Below, one piece after another: positions 44,101-51,747 of a stretch of DNA of 64,000 nt. Every line of letters begins with the position of its first letter. Positions within the stretch are counted from its first letter, which is position 1. The DNA comes from Nostoc sp. NIES-3756 (GTDB taxonomy: Bacteria; Cyanobacteriota; Cyanobacteriia; Cyanobacteriales; Nostocaceae). The notes beneath the pieces were generated by a model. The model was not told the origin of the DNA and did not search any database. It saw nothing but the letters and a program-made list of their open reading frames with translations. Position numbers and translations under genes: made by a program. The stretch lies in the NCBI RefSeq assembly GCF_001548375.1, contig NZ_AP017295.1:4188501-4252500 (forward strand), read 5' to 3'.

Positions 44101-45547
44101 GATCTATGCTTGTGTGTGCCATCTCAATCGCCCCATGCGGATGACTCAAGTCGAACTCGAGGCAGATCCCCATTGGCAAGGTTTTGGCAAACAAGCAAAA
44201 AATCATCCACCGATGCGGGGTTGGCTGGCTGCGCCCTTGGTGGGGCGTAACGGGCAGAACATTGGCTTAATTCAGCTTTCCGACAAATACGCAGAGGAAT
44301 TTACCGCCGCCGACGAAGCCATTTTGGTGCAGTTAGCGCAAATGGCCTCCGTTGCCGTGGAAAATGCCCGATTATACGAAGCCGAACAGCAAGCACGGGA
44401 ACAAGCCCAAGCAGCCAACCGCATTAAAGATGAATTTTTAGCGGTATTGTCCCACGAATTGCGATCGCCTCTTAACCCGATTCTCGGTTGGGCAAGGTTA
44501 CTGCAAGGTGGCAAATTAGATGAAGCCAAAGCCAAACAAGCTGTAACCATCATTGAGCGTAATGCCAAGTTGCAAGTCGAGTTGATTGAAGACCTGTTGG
44601 ATATCTCGCGGATTTTGCGAGGGAAAATTAGGCTGACAATCAGTCCAGTTAATCTAGTATCAGTGATTAAAGCGGCAATGGAAACCGTGCGACTCGCCGC
44701 CGAAGCTAACTCTATTCGCCTAGATGTGAATATTGATGAAGAAGTAGGATTGGTTGCTGGCGACTCAACCCGCTTACAGCAAGTGATGTGGAATTTGCTC
44801 TCCAACGCTGTTAAATTTACACCGACTGGTGGTTTAGTTGAGGTAGGTTTAACAAAAGTTGGCAATAAAGCACAAATCACCGTGAAGGATACAGGCAAAG
44901 GTATTTCTGCCGATTTTCTCCCTTACGTATTTGATTATTTCCGCCAAGCCGATAGCGCTACTACTCGTAAGTTTGGTGGTTTGGGTTTGGGTTTGGCAAT
45001 TGTACATCACCTAGTCGAGTTACATGGCGGTACTATTGAAGCTGAAAGCCAAGGTGAAGGTATGGGCGCTACATTCACCCTCAAATTACCACTGATGCCT
45101 ACTCAGCCAGATGTCCATCAACATTCGCCATCCTTAGAAGCATCTCTAGGGCTACATGGTATCCAAATTTTAGTAGTTGATGATGATACTGATACACGAG
45201 ATTTTGTAACTTTTGTCTTGGAACAAGCAGGAGCAAAAGTCATCACAGCTACTTCCGCCCTTGAGGCATTAACAGTATTAACCAAATCCCCGCCAGATGT
45301 CTTAGTCAGCGACATCGGTATGCCTGACATGGATGGTTATATGCTGATGCGGCAAGTAAGAGCCTTACCACCAGAACAAGGCAGTAATATACCCGCGATC
45401 GCCCTCACAGCCTATGCTGGAGAAATGAACGAAAAGCAGGCTCTCAAAGCTGGTTTTCAAAAGCATGTTTCTAAGCCTGTAGACCCTGAGAATTTAATTA
45501 AGGCGATCGTTAACTTGATGGGAGTGATATTAATTCGTAATTCGTAA
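41168..45547 (+). CDS. Hybrid histidine kinase with two kinase cores and two receivers
   Basis: A 1459-residue soluble protein. A PAS-like domain (~10-160) and GAF domain (~175-330) precede HisKA 1 (His357 in FFSNVSHEFRTPL) and HATPase 1 (NLLSNAFKF, DTGIGIP, GSGIGLAL). Receiver 1 follows (ILLVDDNADMR, Asp687 in LVLTDVMMPRMDG), then PAS (~785-890), GAF (~905-1075), HisKA 2 (FLAVLSHELRSPLNP), HATPase 2 (NLLSNAVKF, GGLGLGLAI) and receiver 2 (ILVVDDDTD, VLVSDIGMPDMDG). Two full kinase-receiver units in one chain suggest internal fusion or intramolecular phosphorelay. The start is GTG at 41168, with an ATG five codons later also possible. The last residues (ILIRNS) and stop derive from a heptamer repeat. 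Confidence 0.9.
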   Translation: MIHEMNSKIYENLFIGDSEMAALMRSHDWVQTPLGAVETWSQSLKTAVRIMLTSRQAMFVWWGDELINLYNDAYRAILGGKHPEALGKPAAIVWREIWHQVGPRAETALFQNQGTYDEALLLIMERNGYPEETYYTFSYSPVPNDDGSTGGIICANTEDTPRIIGERQLALLKELAAKTADARTFEQACILSTSCLATNPYDLPFAMIYLVDSERQCVTLAGTCGIERGHLEVPETIALEDDSWHLAEVLSTHQPYIISDLRQFGDLPTGVWNRPPQQAAVVAIAPSGRTGKAGVLVAALNPFRLFDDNYQGFLNLVSAQIAASIANAQAYEEERKRAEALAELDHAKTTFFSNVSHEFRTPLTLMLSPLEDLLAADDLPAEQQQELSLIHRNGLRLLKLVNTLLDFSRIEAGRVQAVYEPTDLAAFTAELASIFRSAIEQAGLQYIINCEPLAEPVYVDRQMWEKIILNLLSNAFKFTFAGAIAITLQQAQQQVELTVSDTGIGIPQSELPLLFERFHRVEGARGRTQEGSGIGLALVQELVRLHGGQVQVASIEGQGTTFTITIPVGTSHLPPDRIQATRTQVSTALGAAPYIEEALRWLPQESEGSIRLASDREDFFDSDSFSPPASSVSPTPPAQILLVDDNADMREYVRRLLSRYYVVEAATDGIAALEVIAHHLPDLVLTDVMMPRMDGFGLLNALRSDSRTREIPIILLSARAGEEAKVEGLAAGADDYLIKPFSARELLARVEATLKLSQLRRDAMQQEQKLRFEAQKAKQHVETILSSINDGFYVLDRDWRYIYVNDRLCEILRMKREQILNHSIWDLFADTVDTDVYIQFHRAFNEQKPVQFEYFYATWNCWYEHRVYPSPDGLTVFAADITERKQGELEREQLLGRERHYVNQLQGLTTAALAINSALSVEQVLQVITDQAASIIGTHQCVTSMTIDQNWVQAITAIYLSDKYAQWRNYHEKPDGSGIYACVCHLNRPMRMTQVELEADPHWQGFGKQAKNHPPMRGWLAAPLVGRNGQNIGLIQLSDKYAEEFTAADEAILVQLAQMASVAVENARLYEAEQQAREQAQAANRIKDEFLAVLSHELRSPLNPILGWARLLQGGKLDEAKAKQAVTIIERNAKLQVELIEDLLDISRILRGKIRLTISPVNLVSVIKAAMETVRLAAEANSIRLDVNIDEEVGLVAGDSTRLQQVMWNLLSNAVKFTPTGGLVEVGLTKVGNKAQITVKDTGKGISADFLPYVFDYFRQADSATTRKFGGLGLGLAIVHHLVELHGGTIEAESQGEGMGATFTLKLPLMPTQPDVHQHSPSLEASLGLHGIQILVVDDDTDTRDFVTFVLEQAGAKVITATSALEALTVLTKSPPDVLVSDIGMPDMDGYMLMRQVRALPPEQGSNIPAIALTAYAGEMNEKQALKAGFQKHVSKPVDPENLIKAIVNLMGVILIRNS

Positions 45548-45569
45548 TTCGTAATTCGTAATTCGTAAT
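45531..45569. repeat. Heptamer repeat forming the 3' end of the hybrid kinase gene
   Basis: Five AATTCGT units; the first two encode I-R-N-S and the TAA stop of the hybrid kinase. Confidence 0.85.
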
Positions 45570-45722
45570 AAACTGCTGCAAAGGTTACTTTAAGTAATTA
45601 ATACTATTGAGAATGCAAAGAATATTTAATTTAATTTGATTTACAAATTTCTTTTTAATCCATTTTGTTAGAATTAATATCTAGGTTTCCTAGAAATTCT
45701 TGAAGAAATCAAATATTTAATT

Positions 45723-46226
45723 ATGGTTATGCGTTTTTCTATAATTGCAGCTACCTTCGTAACTGCTAGTGTTAGTTTAGGTACGCTTTTTGCTGTTACA
45801 GCCCCTGCTTCAGCCCAAGAGATTATCAGCTGTTCGAGCTATGATAATCGGACAAATACTTGTGCCGTACCTCCAGGCAGAGTGAGACTGGTTAGACAGT
45901 TATCCGATGCCAGTTGTAGAGGAAATTGGGGTTCTAGAGGCAATAGAATTTGGGTAAGAAATGGTTGCCGTGCTGAGTTCGTAGTTGGGAATGACAGAAA
46001 CAACAGAAACGGCAGATATTATCGAAACGGTAGAGATGATAGGTATTATCGGAATGGTAGAGACGGCAGATATTACCGCAACGACAGAGACGGCAGATAT
46101 TACCGCAACGATAGAGACGGCAGGTATGACCGCAATAATAGATATGATATATATGACAGGAATGGCAGAGATGACATAGATGACAGGTATTACCAAGACT
46201 ATAGGTATAACAGAGACCGCAGATAA
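45723..46226 (+). CDS. Secreted DUF3011 protein with basic aromatic repeat tail
   Basis: A 167-residue protein with a signal peptide (SIIAATFVTASVSLGTLFA, cleavage near APASAQE, residue ~31). A DUF3011-like domain follows, with four Cys (ISCSSYDNRTNTC, SDASCRGNWG, WVRNGCRAEF), probably two disulfides. From ~95 the protein is a low-complexity tail of RNGRYYRNGRD / RNDRDGRYYRND units, rich in Arg, Asp and Tyr and encoded by near-identical DNA repeats, which suggests slippage-driven length variation. It should be periplasmic or secreted; function is unknown. A strong hairpin terminator follows at 46233-46280. Confidence 0.8.
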   Translation: MVMRFSIIAATFVTASVSLGTLFAVTAPASAQEIISCSSYDNRTNTCAVPPGRVRLVRQLSDASCRGNWGSRGNRIWVRNGCRAEFVVGNDRNNRNGRYYRNGRDDRYYRNGRDGRYYRNDRDGRYYRNDRDGRYDRNNRYDIYDRNGRDDIDDRYYQDYRYNRDRR

Positions 46227-46232
46227 TTAATC

Positions 46233-46280
46233 AACTGGGTATTTCATTAATAAAAGTAAAGAAATACCCAGTTAAATTTT
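46233..46280 (+). terminator. Strong intrinsic terminator
   Basis: A 13-bp perfect stem AACTGGGTATTTC/GAAATACCCAGTT around a 15-nt A-rich loop, followed by AAATTTT, 7 nt after the stop of the DUF3011 gene. Confidence 0.8.
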
Positions 46281-46324
46281 GCAGATAAATAAATTTCCTG
46301 ATCAAGTGTTTAAAAGTACGGACA

Positions 46325-46519
46325 TTAATAAGAAACTAGATGGAGTACATCTCGCACTACACTGTAGCCATTCAAATCCCAAAGTAAATAAGCAAGAAAG
46401 CCAATCATGGCAAAACGGCCATTCCAAAGTTCAGCTTGAGGAGTAAATCCCAAATCACCAGCATTACGGTCTTTGCCATTGTATGCAGTTTCAGTTTTAT
46501 CGCTGGGGTAAAGTGTCAT
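46325..46519 (-). CDS. High-light-inducible protein (HLIP), chlorophyll a/b-binding family
   Basis: A 64-residue one-helix protein. The single membrane helix carries the chlorophyll-binding signature ELWNGRFAMIGFLAYLLWD (residues ~30-48; the Glu...Asn-Arg pair binds chlorophyll and holds the dimer). In cyanobacteria HLIPs sit in thylakoids, bind chlorophyll and carotenoid, and protect photosystem II and chlorophyll-synthase complexes in high light, nutrient or iron stress. ATG at 46519. It lies between a secreted protein and the siderophore operon but is transcribed alone. Assignment to a specific hli paralogue is not possible. Confidence 0.93.
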   Translation of the reverse strand: MTLYPSDKTETAYNGKDRNAGDLGFTPQAELWNGRFAMIGFLAYLLWDLNGYSVVRDVLHLVSY

Positions 46520-46718
46520 TGTGAAAATTCCTAAATAATATAATTACGTTTCTTATAGTATTTACTTAAATACTTAGGATTATCTGTCTGTAGTGTCAAA
46601 TATTAAGTAAACCTAGAGAAGTAAATAAGATAAGAAAATCAACAATTATATAATTTTTATTGAGTTATGAGAAAGAAAATTTTATTCCTAATTATAGGGT
46701 GAAATCATACATTAGTAG

Positions 46719-46737
46719 GGTGGGCATTGCCCACCTA
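46719..46737. repeat. GGGTGGGCA/TGCCCACC palindrome
   Basis: TAGGGTGGGCA with TGCCCACCTA, a widespread cyanobacterial short palindrome, downstream of the siderophore operon's last gene (ends 46754). It could close the operon transcript, though no T-run follows. Confidence 0.5.
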
Positions 46738-46753
46738 TTTACTACAGCGCAGA

Positions 46754-48565
46754 CTACGCCAATTGAGTTGTTATCATCTGAGCTACTGTGTGTAAAGCAT
46801 TATTTACTTTACCAAAAGCTGCGGCATGGGGGCGATCGCCATCATCAGCGTAACCATAGGTAATTAAGCGATTGCGGTTTAAGCACAGCTTGGTAAATTG
46901 GGGTGCAAGCAGGTTAAATAACTCATATCTGTCCTGCATTTCGGGAAAACGGCTTTGATAATTTAAGATTGTCTCTCTCACTTTTGTCCAGAAGGTATGT
47001 TCTGGGTAGTTGTGGTAGTCTGCTAATAAATCAGACAGATAACGATGGTGACAGATGAATAAACCAGCAAAGATAAATTGACATAATCCTTCGGGTGGTT
47101 CACTCAACAAGATAGCTTTTAGTTGTGGTGTTAAATTCTCTAATTCTGGTAAGGGATGACGGCTGATATTGACATCATCGACAAAATCCTTCATTGCCAA
47201 GCGATGGGGTACATAATTCTTCAGCACCAAAATTGTATTTTCACCGTGAGGGGAGAACACCACACCGTAGCGGTAGAGATAGTGGAGGAGCGGGGGTAAG
47301 ATTGTGTTGAATAATTGCGATAGCCACTCATCCAAGGTGAGTCCAGAACGTTCTACGAGTTGGGAGACAAAGGGTTTACCGTTACCATCAATATGTAATA
47401 GGGAGGCTAAAGTAATCGGCTGTTCCTCTGGTTCAGTGTAAGCAAGTACGCTTTCCCGCCACAGACAACCCAACATTTCCTTATATTGATAAGGTGCGCC
47501 TGAGAGTTGGCTGTAGTAAGGATGATCGTAGTTGATAGTGGCAATTTCACCAGGAAGAATTAAGCGACACTCATCTTTAAGGAAAGAATCGCGATCGCAA
47601 ATCGACTTCACCCACTCTGTGACAAGGGGTGCAATTTCTGTTCTTTCCCCTGGTAAACCACGGTAAACCAAAGTATTCAAAATACTTAGGGGTAACTTGA
47701 CATACCTTTTTCGCGGATGGCTGATATTAGCAAAGGTGCGAATTGATTGTTGGGGTAAATATTTATCCTGGCTGTAGCCTAGAGGGATAATTGCACCTGT
47801 GGCTATTTCTTCTACAAACAACAGTGTAATAATATTTTTCCATTGCCAATCATGAACGGGAAGAAAGTAATAATCGGCAGGGTTGAGATTGCGTGTTTGT
47901 AAGACGGCTGTAAATTGAGCGAGATTCTCTGCGCCTAACTCTTCTTCGATGAGGGTAATATAATCTAATCCTGGGATGGCGTTAAATTGTGCGCGTTCCC
48001 CACTCACCGCAATCCAAAATAGGGAAACTGGGTTTTTACTTTCGGGTGCGTGAGCTAAGTAATCATCATAGCCGAAACCGATGCGTCCTTTATTGAAGGT
48101 TATCCACGGGTGTCCTTCCATTTCCCCTTCTAAGGAGGGATAGTCTAAGTTGAGTAAGTCGATATTTTGGCTTTCTTTTTTGGCTTGGATGTGAGTGTCA
48201 GCGAGTAAGGTATTACTTAATTCTTTGATTAAATGTGCTGTAGTTTCCGGTGTCATCCCGACAACTGTATGAATATCGAGGACGAATTGTAAGGGGTTAA
48301 AAACTGGGGATAATTCTCCTGCTTCTCGTCGTTGAATGGATGTGGGAATGACGCGGTAACTATCAAATAAGCGTTTTTTGGCTTGGAAGTTATAAGCAAC
48401 GCCTTCTGGGAGGGGGAGGTGGTAGAGAGTGTATGCTGATGTTTGTTCTATGACTTCCGGTTTGATGATTTCCTCATACATGAACTCGGAAAGCATTTTG
48501 GCAAGGAGTTTTTGGCTAACCGTTTGCCAGCGTTGGGGTTGGAGAATTTGTGTTAGGTTTTGCAT
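46754..48565 (-). CDS. NIS siderophore synthetase, IucA/IucC family (RhbF-like, second condensation)
   Basis: A 603-residue NRPS-independent siderophore synthetase. The IucA/IucC fold is visible in the N-terminal part GHPWITFNKGRIGFG with the ATP-binding His/Lys region, LPVHDWQWKN, SIRTFANISHPRKRYVKLPLSI near 290 and the C-terminal FhuF-like half with GVVFSPHGENTILVLKNYVP. These enzymes adenylate a carboxylate of citrate and join it to the N-hydroxy-N-acetyl-diaminopropane arm. It is last in the operon, separated from the MFS gene by repeat DNA. By order it corresponds to RhbF of rhizobactin 1021 and to the schizokinen locus. Which of the two synthetases acts first is inferred from order only. 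Confidence 0.88.
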   Translation of the reverse strand: MQNLTQILQPQRWQTVSQKLLAKMLSEFMYEEIIKPEVIEQTSAYTLYHLPLPEGVAYNFQAKKRLFDSYRVIPTSIQRREAGELSPVFNPLQFVLDIHTVVGMTPETTAHLIKELSNTLLADTHIQAKKESQNIDLLNLDYPSLEGEMEGHPWITFNKGRIGFGYDDYLAHAPESKNPVSLFWIAVSGERAQFNAIPGLDYITLIEEELGAENLAQFTAVLQTRNLNPADYYFLPVHDWQWKNIITLLFVEEIATGAIIPLGYSQDKYLPQQSIRTFANISHPRKRYVKLPLSILNTLVYRGLPGERTEIAPLVTEWVKSICDRDSFLKDECRLILPGEIATINYDHPYYSQLSGAPYQYKEMLGCLWRESVLAYTEPEEQPITLASLLHIDGNGKPFVSQLVERSGLTLDEWLSQLFNTILPPLLHYLYRYGVVFSPHGENTILVLKNYVPHRLAMKDFVDDVNISRHPLPELENLTPQLKAILLSEPPEGLCQFIFAGLFICHHRYLSDLLADYHNYPEHTFWTKVRETILNYQSRFPEMQDRYELFNLLAPQFTKLCLNRNRLITYGYADDGDRPHAAAFGKVNNALHTVAQMITTQLA

Positions 48566-48589
48566 TTTGTTGTTGGGTATTTAATACCA

Positions 48590-48662
48590 ATTCGTAATTC
48601 GTAATGGGCTACGCCCCGCTTCTCTACGAGACGCTACGCGAACGCTAACGTAATTCGTAATT
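48590..48662. repeat. Composite repeat inside the siderophore operon
   Basis: Heptamers AATTCGT at both ends flank a G+C-rich palindromic block (GGGCTACGCCCC; CTACGAGACGCTACGCGAACG). It lies in the gap between the MFS stop and the last synthetase, the only long gap in an otherwise overlapping operon. Confidence 0.8.
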
Positions 48663-49848
48663 AAGAAACACCTTCTGCCTGCTGTCTTCTGCTTCCTGCC
48701 TTCGGAAAGTAACGAAAGAACAAGAGGTTTAAGCAGCAAATGATTGTGGCGGCGATGAAGGGGGAAGCTAGGTTTTGGGTATTGACTAGCCAAGAGGCGA
48801 GGAGGGGTGCGCCTAGATGTCCGATGTTGGCAAAGGCAGTAACTAGGCTGTAGTTGAAGTGGAGGTGTTTGGCTGTACTTTGGTTGAATATTTGCAGTTC
48901 TAGGGTGGCTTGGGTAACGGCGAGGAAGAAGCCGTAAACTATCCGCGCCAAAATGAGTAAGGGGAGGTTGAATGGTAATCCTTGTAAGCCTAAGCTGAGA
49001 ATTAACAGGCTCAAGCCTCCTATGTAGATGGTGTTGAGGCGTTCGGGACGACAGGCTTGACGGATGTAGGGTAAAGCAGCGATCGCCATTACACTAGGTA
49101 TCAGAAATAACAAGCTGCTGGTGAGCAGGTTGACGTTTAATGGTGCGGCGGTGACATACTCTGTAAAGTAGGGACGAACTAAATTATTTGCTAGTTGAAA
49201 GGTGAGGATGACTATACCGATAGTGATAACGTAACCTATTTGGTTTGGTACTATTTGATTGTCTGCTTGTTGTTCATGGCGTTGAGTAGATACGCCTCGC
49301 AACATATAAGCACAGATGGCAAGTTGTACAATATCGGCTACGGCAATGCCGTAGAATAATCTTAAAGGGGTGTCTATATTGACCATCCACGCACCAACAA
49401 TGGTGGCGATGATAATTGCACCATGAAACACAGCTTGGTATGTGCCGGCGATCGCAGCTCGTTTTTCTTCTCCACCCAGTTGGATAATTAAGGGATACAC
49501 TAGCAGATAGCTGCTTTTACACAGTAGGAGCAATATTGTATATGTTAAAAATTGCTCTGCACTAGTGCTTGTACCCATTAAGGCAGTCATCACAGCCGTA
49601 CCCAATTGACCAACATATAGTAGGTGTTTGACTTCAAAACGGCGTGATAACATACCCCACACAGGCGCAGCCAGTACCACAGTTAACCGACATATGAAAA
49701 TGTAGTAACCGGTATAGGCTAAATCTGTTACGCCGAAAACTTTACGGAAAAACTGAGGGTAAAAAGGTGAGAGTAAAACCTCATTGAAAATACTCAAGAA
49801 CACACATAAAAATAGTGCGCCGGAAATCAGGGGTAGCCGATGCTTCAT
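48661..49848 (-). CDS. MFS transporter of the siderophore operon
   Basis: A 395-residue major facilitator with about 11-12 hydrophobic segments. The signature loop region between TM2 and TM3 reads AAPVWGMLSRRFEVKHLL. It overlaps the start of its gene with the end of the monooxygenase gene by 4 bp (ATGA), so the two are translationally coupled. Transporters at this position are expected to export the finished schizokinen-type siderophore across the inner membrane; import is less likely, since uptake uses the TonB receptor plus an ABC system. The C-terminal end is basic and rich in Gln/Arg. Confidence 0.85.
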   Translation of the reverse strand: MKHRLPLISGALFLCVFLSIFNEVLLSPFYPQFFRKVFGVTDLAYTGYYIFICRLTVVLAAPVWGMLSRRFEVKHLLYVGQLGTAVMTALMGTSTSAEQFLTYTILLLLCKSSYLLVYPLIIQLGGEEKRAAIAGTYQAVFHGAIIIATIVGAWMVNIDTPLRLFYGIAVADIVQLAICAYMLRGVSTQRHEQQADNQIVPNQIGYVITIGIVILTFQLANNLVRPYFTEYVTAAPLNVNLLTSSLLFLIPSVMAIAALPYIRQACRPERLNTIYIGGLSLLILSLGLQGLPFNLPLLILARIVYGFFLAVTQATLELQIFNQSTAKHLHFNYSLVTAFANIGHLGAPLLASWLVNTQNLASPFIAATIICCLNLLFFRYFPKAGSRRQQAEGVS

Positions 49849-51128
49849 GAGACTACACCGAATTGCTGGAAGACATTACGCTGTTGTGTGGGGTAAACGT
49901 CGCGTCCTGTTAAGGAGTTAATAATTACAGAGTTGCGATAACAGCCTAAACCCAAATCTGGCGCACCTATACCGTGGGTGTGTAACTCAGCGTTTTGGAC
50001 GAAAATGCGGTTGGGAATGTCTTGGGTAAGGGAGAGGTGATAGTCAAAATTTACCTGGTAGCGTCCTTTTTCATCCCATTGGATTAAATCGCGGATATCT
50101 GCAATAAAATTAGGTATAGCGTGATGGTAGCCAGTAGCTAAGATAATGCGATCGCATTCGTGAATAAATGGTTGATTTTGATGAGAATGGCGATAGGTAA
50201 GGCGATAACCATTATCAGTGTGTTCTACTTCTTTAACCTCTACCCCAGACAGTAACCTGACATTGGGGTAATTATCGGCGACGGAACGCTCATAAAGCAA
50301 GTCGTATATTTTGGCGATGGTGTGAAAGCTAATTCCCTTGTACAGCAAACCTTGTCTAGTTAAGAGTTCATCTCGCTGTTCTGGTTGCAGGTGGTAGAAA
50401 TAATGGATGTAGTCTGGAGAAAAATGTTCTAACCCCAATTTAGAATACTCCATTGGGAAAAAGCCAGAAGAACGGGTATGCCATTCTAGACGATAACCAT
50501 AGTTTTCTTGTGCTTGCAGTAGTTCATAGAAAACCTCGGCTGCACTTTGTCCAGAACCAATGACTGTAATTGATTTGGCTTGATGACAGTTGGCTTTTTG
50601 GTGGAGAAATTCGGCTGAGTGAAAGATATTTTCTGAGGCTACATTACGGAAACAAGGCGGTATGTAGGGAACAGAACCAACGCCTAAAACTAAATTGCGG
50701 CAACGGTAGGTAAAGTTGTTACCAGAAACTAGAAATTCTTTATTTTCTGCATCCCAAGAAATCTTAGTTACTTGTTGTCCAAAATAACAATTTGGTAATT
50801 GATTTGCCACCCATTGACAGTAATCATTATACTCTCTCCTGGGTATATGAAACTCCTCCCAAAAGTAAAAATGATAGAGACGAGATTTAGCTTTAAGGTA
50901 ACTAAGAAAGCTGAATTTACTGCTAGGTTCAGCCATTGTTACCAAGTCAGCTAAAAACGGTACTTGTATAGTTGCACCTTCAATTAATAACCCTGGATGC
51001 CATTGAAATTTAGGTTTCTGTTCGAGGAATAAAGACTTAATTTCTGTGATAGGTTCTAACAGTGCAGCCAAACCTAAATTAAACGGGCCAAGACCAATAC
51101 CGATGATATCATAAACACAATTGCTCAT
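49845..51128 (-). CDS. L-lysine/ornithine-type N-hydroxylating monooxygenase (IucD-like)
   Basis: A 427-residue flavin-dependent N-hydroxylase. The FAD-binding motif is DIIGIGLGPFNLGLAALL near the N-terminus. PGLLIEGATIQVPFLADLVTMAEPSSKFSFLSYLK is the family signature, the NADPH-binding motif is VIGSGQSAAEVFYELL (~190), and the distal ATGYHHAIP closes the family pattern. In this pathway it hydroxylates the terminal amine of 1,3-diaminopropane (or its acyl form). I chose ATG 51128 because it overlaps the GNAT stop by 4 bp (ATGA); the longer frame to 51164 lies inside the GNAT gene. Confidence 0.92.
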   Translation of the reverse strand: MSNCVYDIIGIGLGPFNLGLAALLEPITEIKSLFLEQKPKFQWHPGLLIEGATIQVPFLADLVTMAEPSSKFSFLSYLKAKSRLYHFYFWEEFHIPRREYNDYCQWVANQLPNCYFGQQVTKISWDAENKEFLVSGNNFTYRCRNLVLGVGSVPYIPPCFRNVASENIFHSAEFLHQKANCHQAKSITVIGSGQSAAEVFYELLQAQENYGYRLEWHTRSSGFFPMEYSKLGLEHFSPDYIHYFYHLQPEQRDELLTRQGLLYKGISFHTIAKIYDLLYERSVADNYPNVRLLSGVEVKEVEHTDNGYRLTYRHSHQNQPFIHECDRIILATGYHHAIPNFIADIRDLIQWDEKGRYQVNFDYHLSLTQDIPNRIFVQNAELHTHGIGAPDLGLGCYRNSVIINSLTGRDVYPTQQRNVFQQFGVVS

Positions 51129-51703
51129 GCTTGCCACCTGTGAAAAAATAATTGGCGATCGCAAAACATCAAAGCTCCAATTTTATCTGGTAATTCAATT
51201 TTCTTCTGGAACTTAAAACCACATCTTTCAAAAACATGAATCATTTTTTGATTGCGGATATCTGGTTCAGCAATAATCTTTTGCGTAGCAGCATTTTGGA
51301 ATTGGAAAAATGTCATCGCTCGTAACAAAGGTAAAGCATAACCCTTACCTAAAAATGCTGGCTCTCCAATCAACAAATGAGTACCTTGATCCGTAGATTC
51401 TGCTGGATAATGACGAGCGACAATATCATCAATTGTCCAGTAAGATTCCCAATAGCTGATAGGTTGATTATCCAAACAGCCGATATACAGAGTTTGATGT
51501 TTATCTGCTAAAGCTGTTTGTAAATGTTGCCGCATTCTTTCCAAATCAAATGCCAAATTCCAAAAAGGAATCACATGAGGTTGATTCATCCAATTATGAA
51601 TCAGAGTTAAATCTTTCTCTAAATCCACCGGACGAAAAGCAATAGTTTTATTGATTGTAGAATCAAACCTTTCATAACTGTAACTAAGCGTTTTAACAGA
51701 CAT
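51125..51703 (-). CDS. Siderophore N-acetyltransferase (RhbD/IucB-like GNAT)
   Basis: A 192-residue GNAT of the siderophore acyltransferase group. The family features are LIHNWMNQPHVIPFWNL near residue 35, DQGTHLLIGEPAFLGKGYALPLLRAM with the acetyl-CoA loop, and IIAEPDIRNQKMIHVFERCGFK. It should transfer acetyl from acetyl-CoA to the hydroxylated diaminopropane, making the hydroxamate that binds iron. It overlaps the downstream monooxygenase start by 4 bp. It lies 44 bp after the synthetase at 51748. The substrate assignment follows from its operon position and family. Confidence 0.9.
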   Translation of the reverse strand: MSVKTLSYSYERFDSTINKTIAFRPVDLEKDLTLIHNWMNQPHVIPFWNLAFDLERMRQHLQTALADKHQTLYIGCLDNQPISYWESYWTIDDIVARHYPAESTDQGTHLLIGEPAFLGKGYALPLLRAMTFFQFQNAATQKIIAEPDIRNQKMIHVFERCGFKFQKKIELPDKIGALMFCDRQLFFHRWQA

Positions 51704-51747
51704 AAATCCTCACATCTTTCTCAAAAACCCTCCGCATTTCTCCGCGT

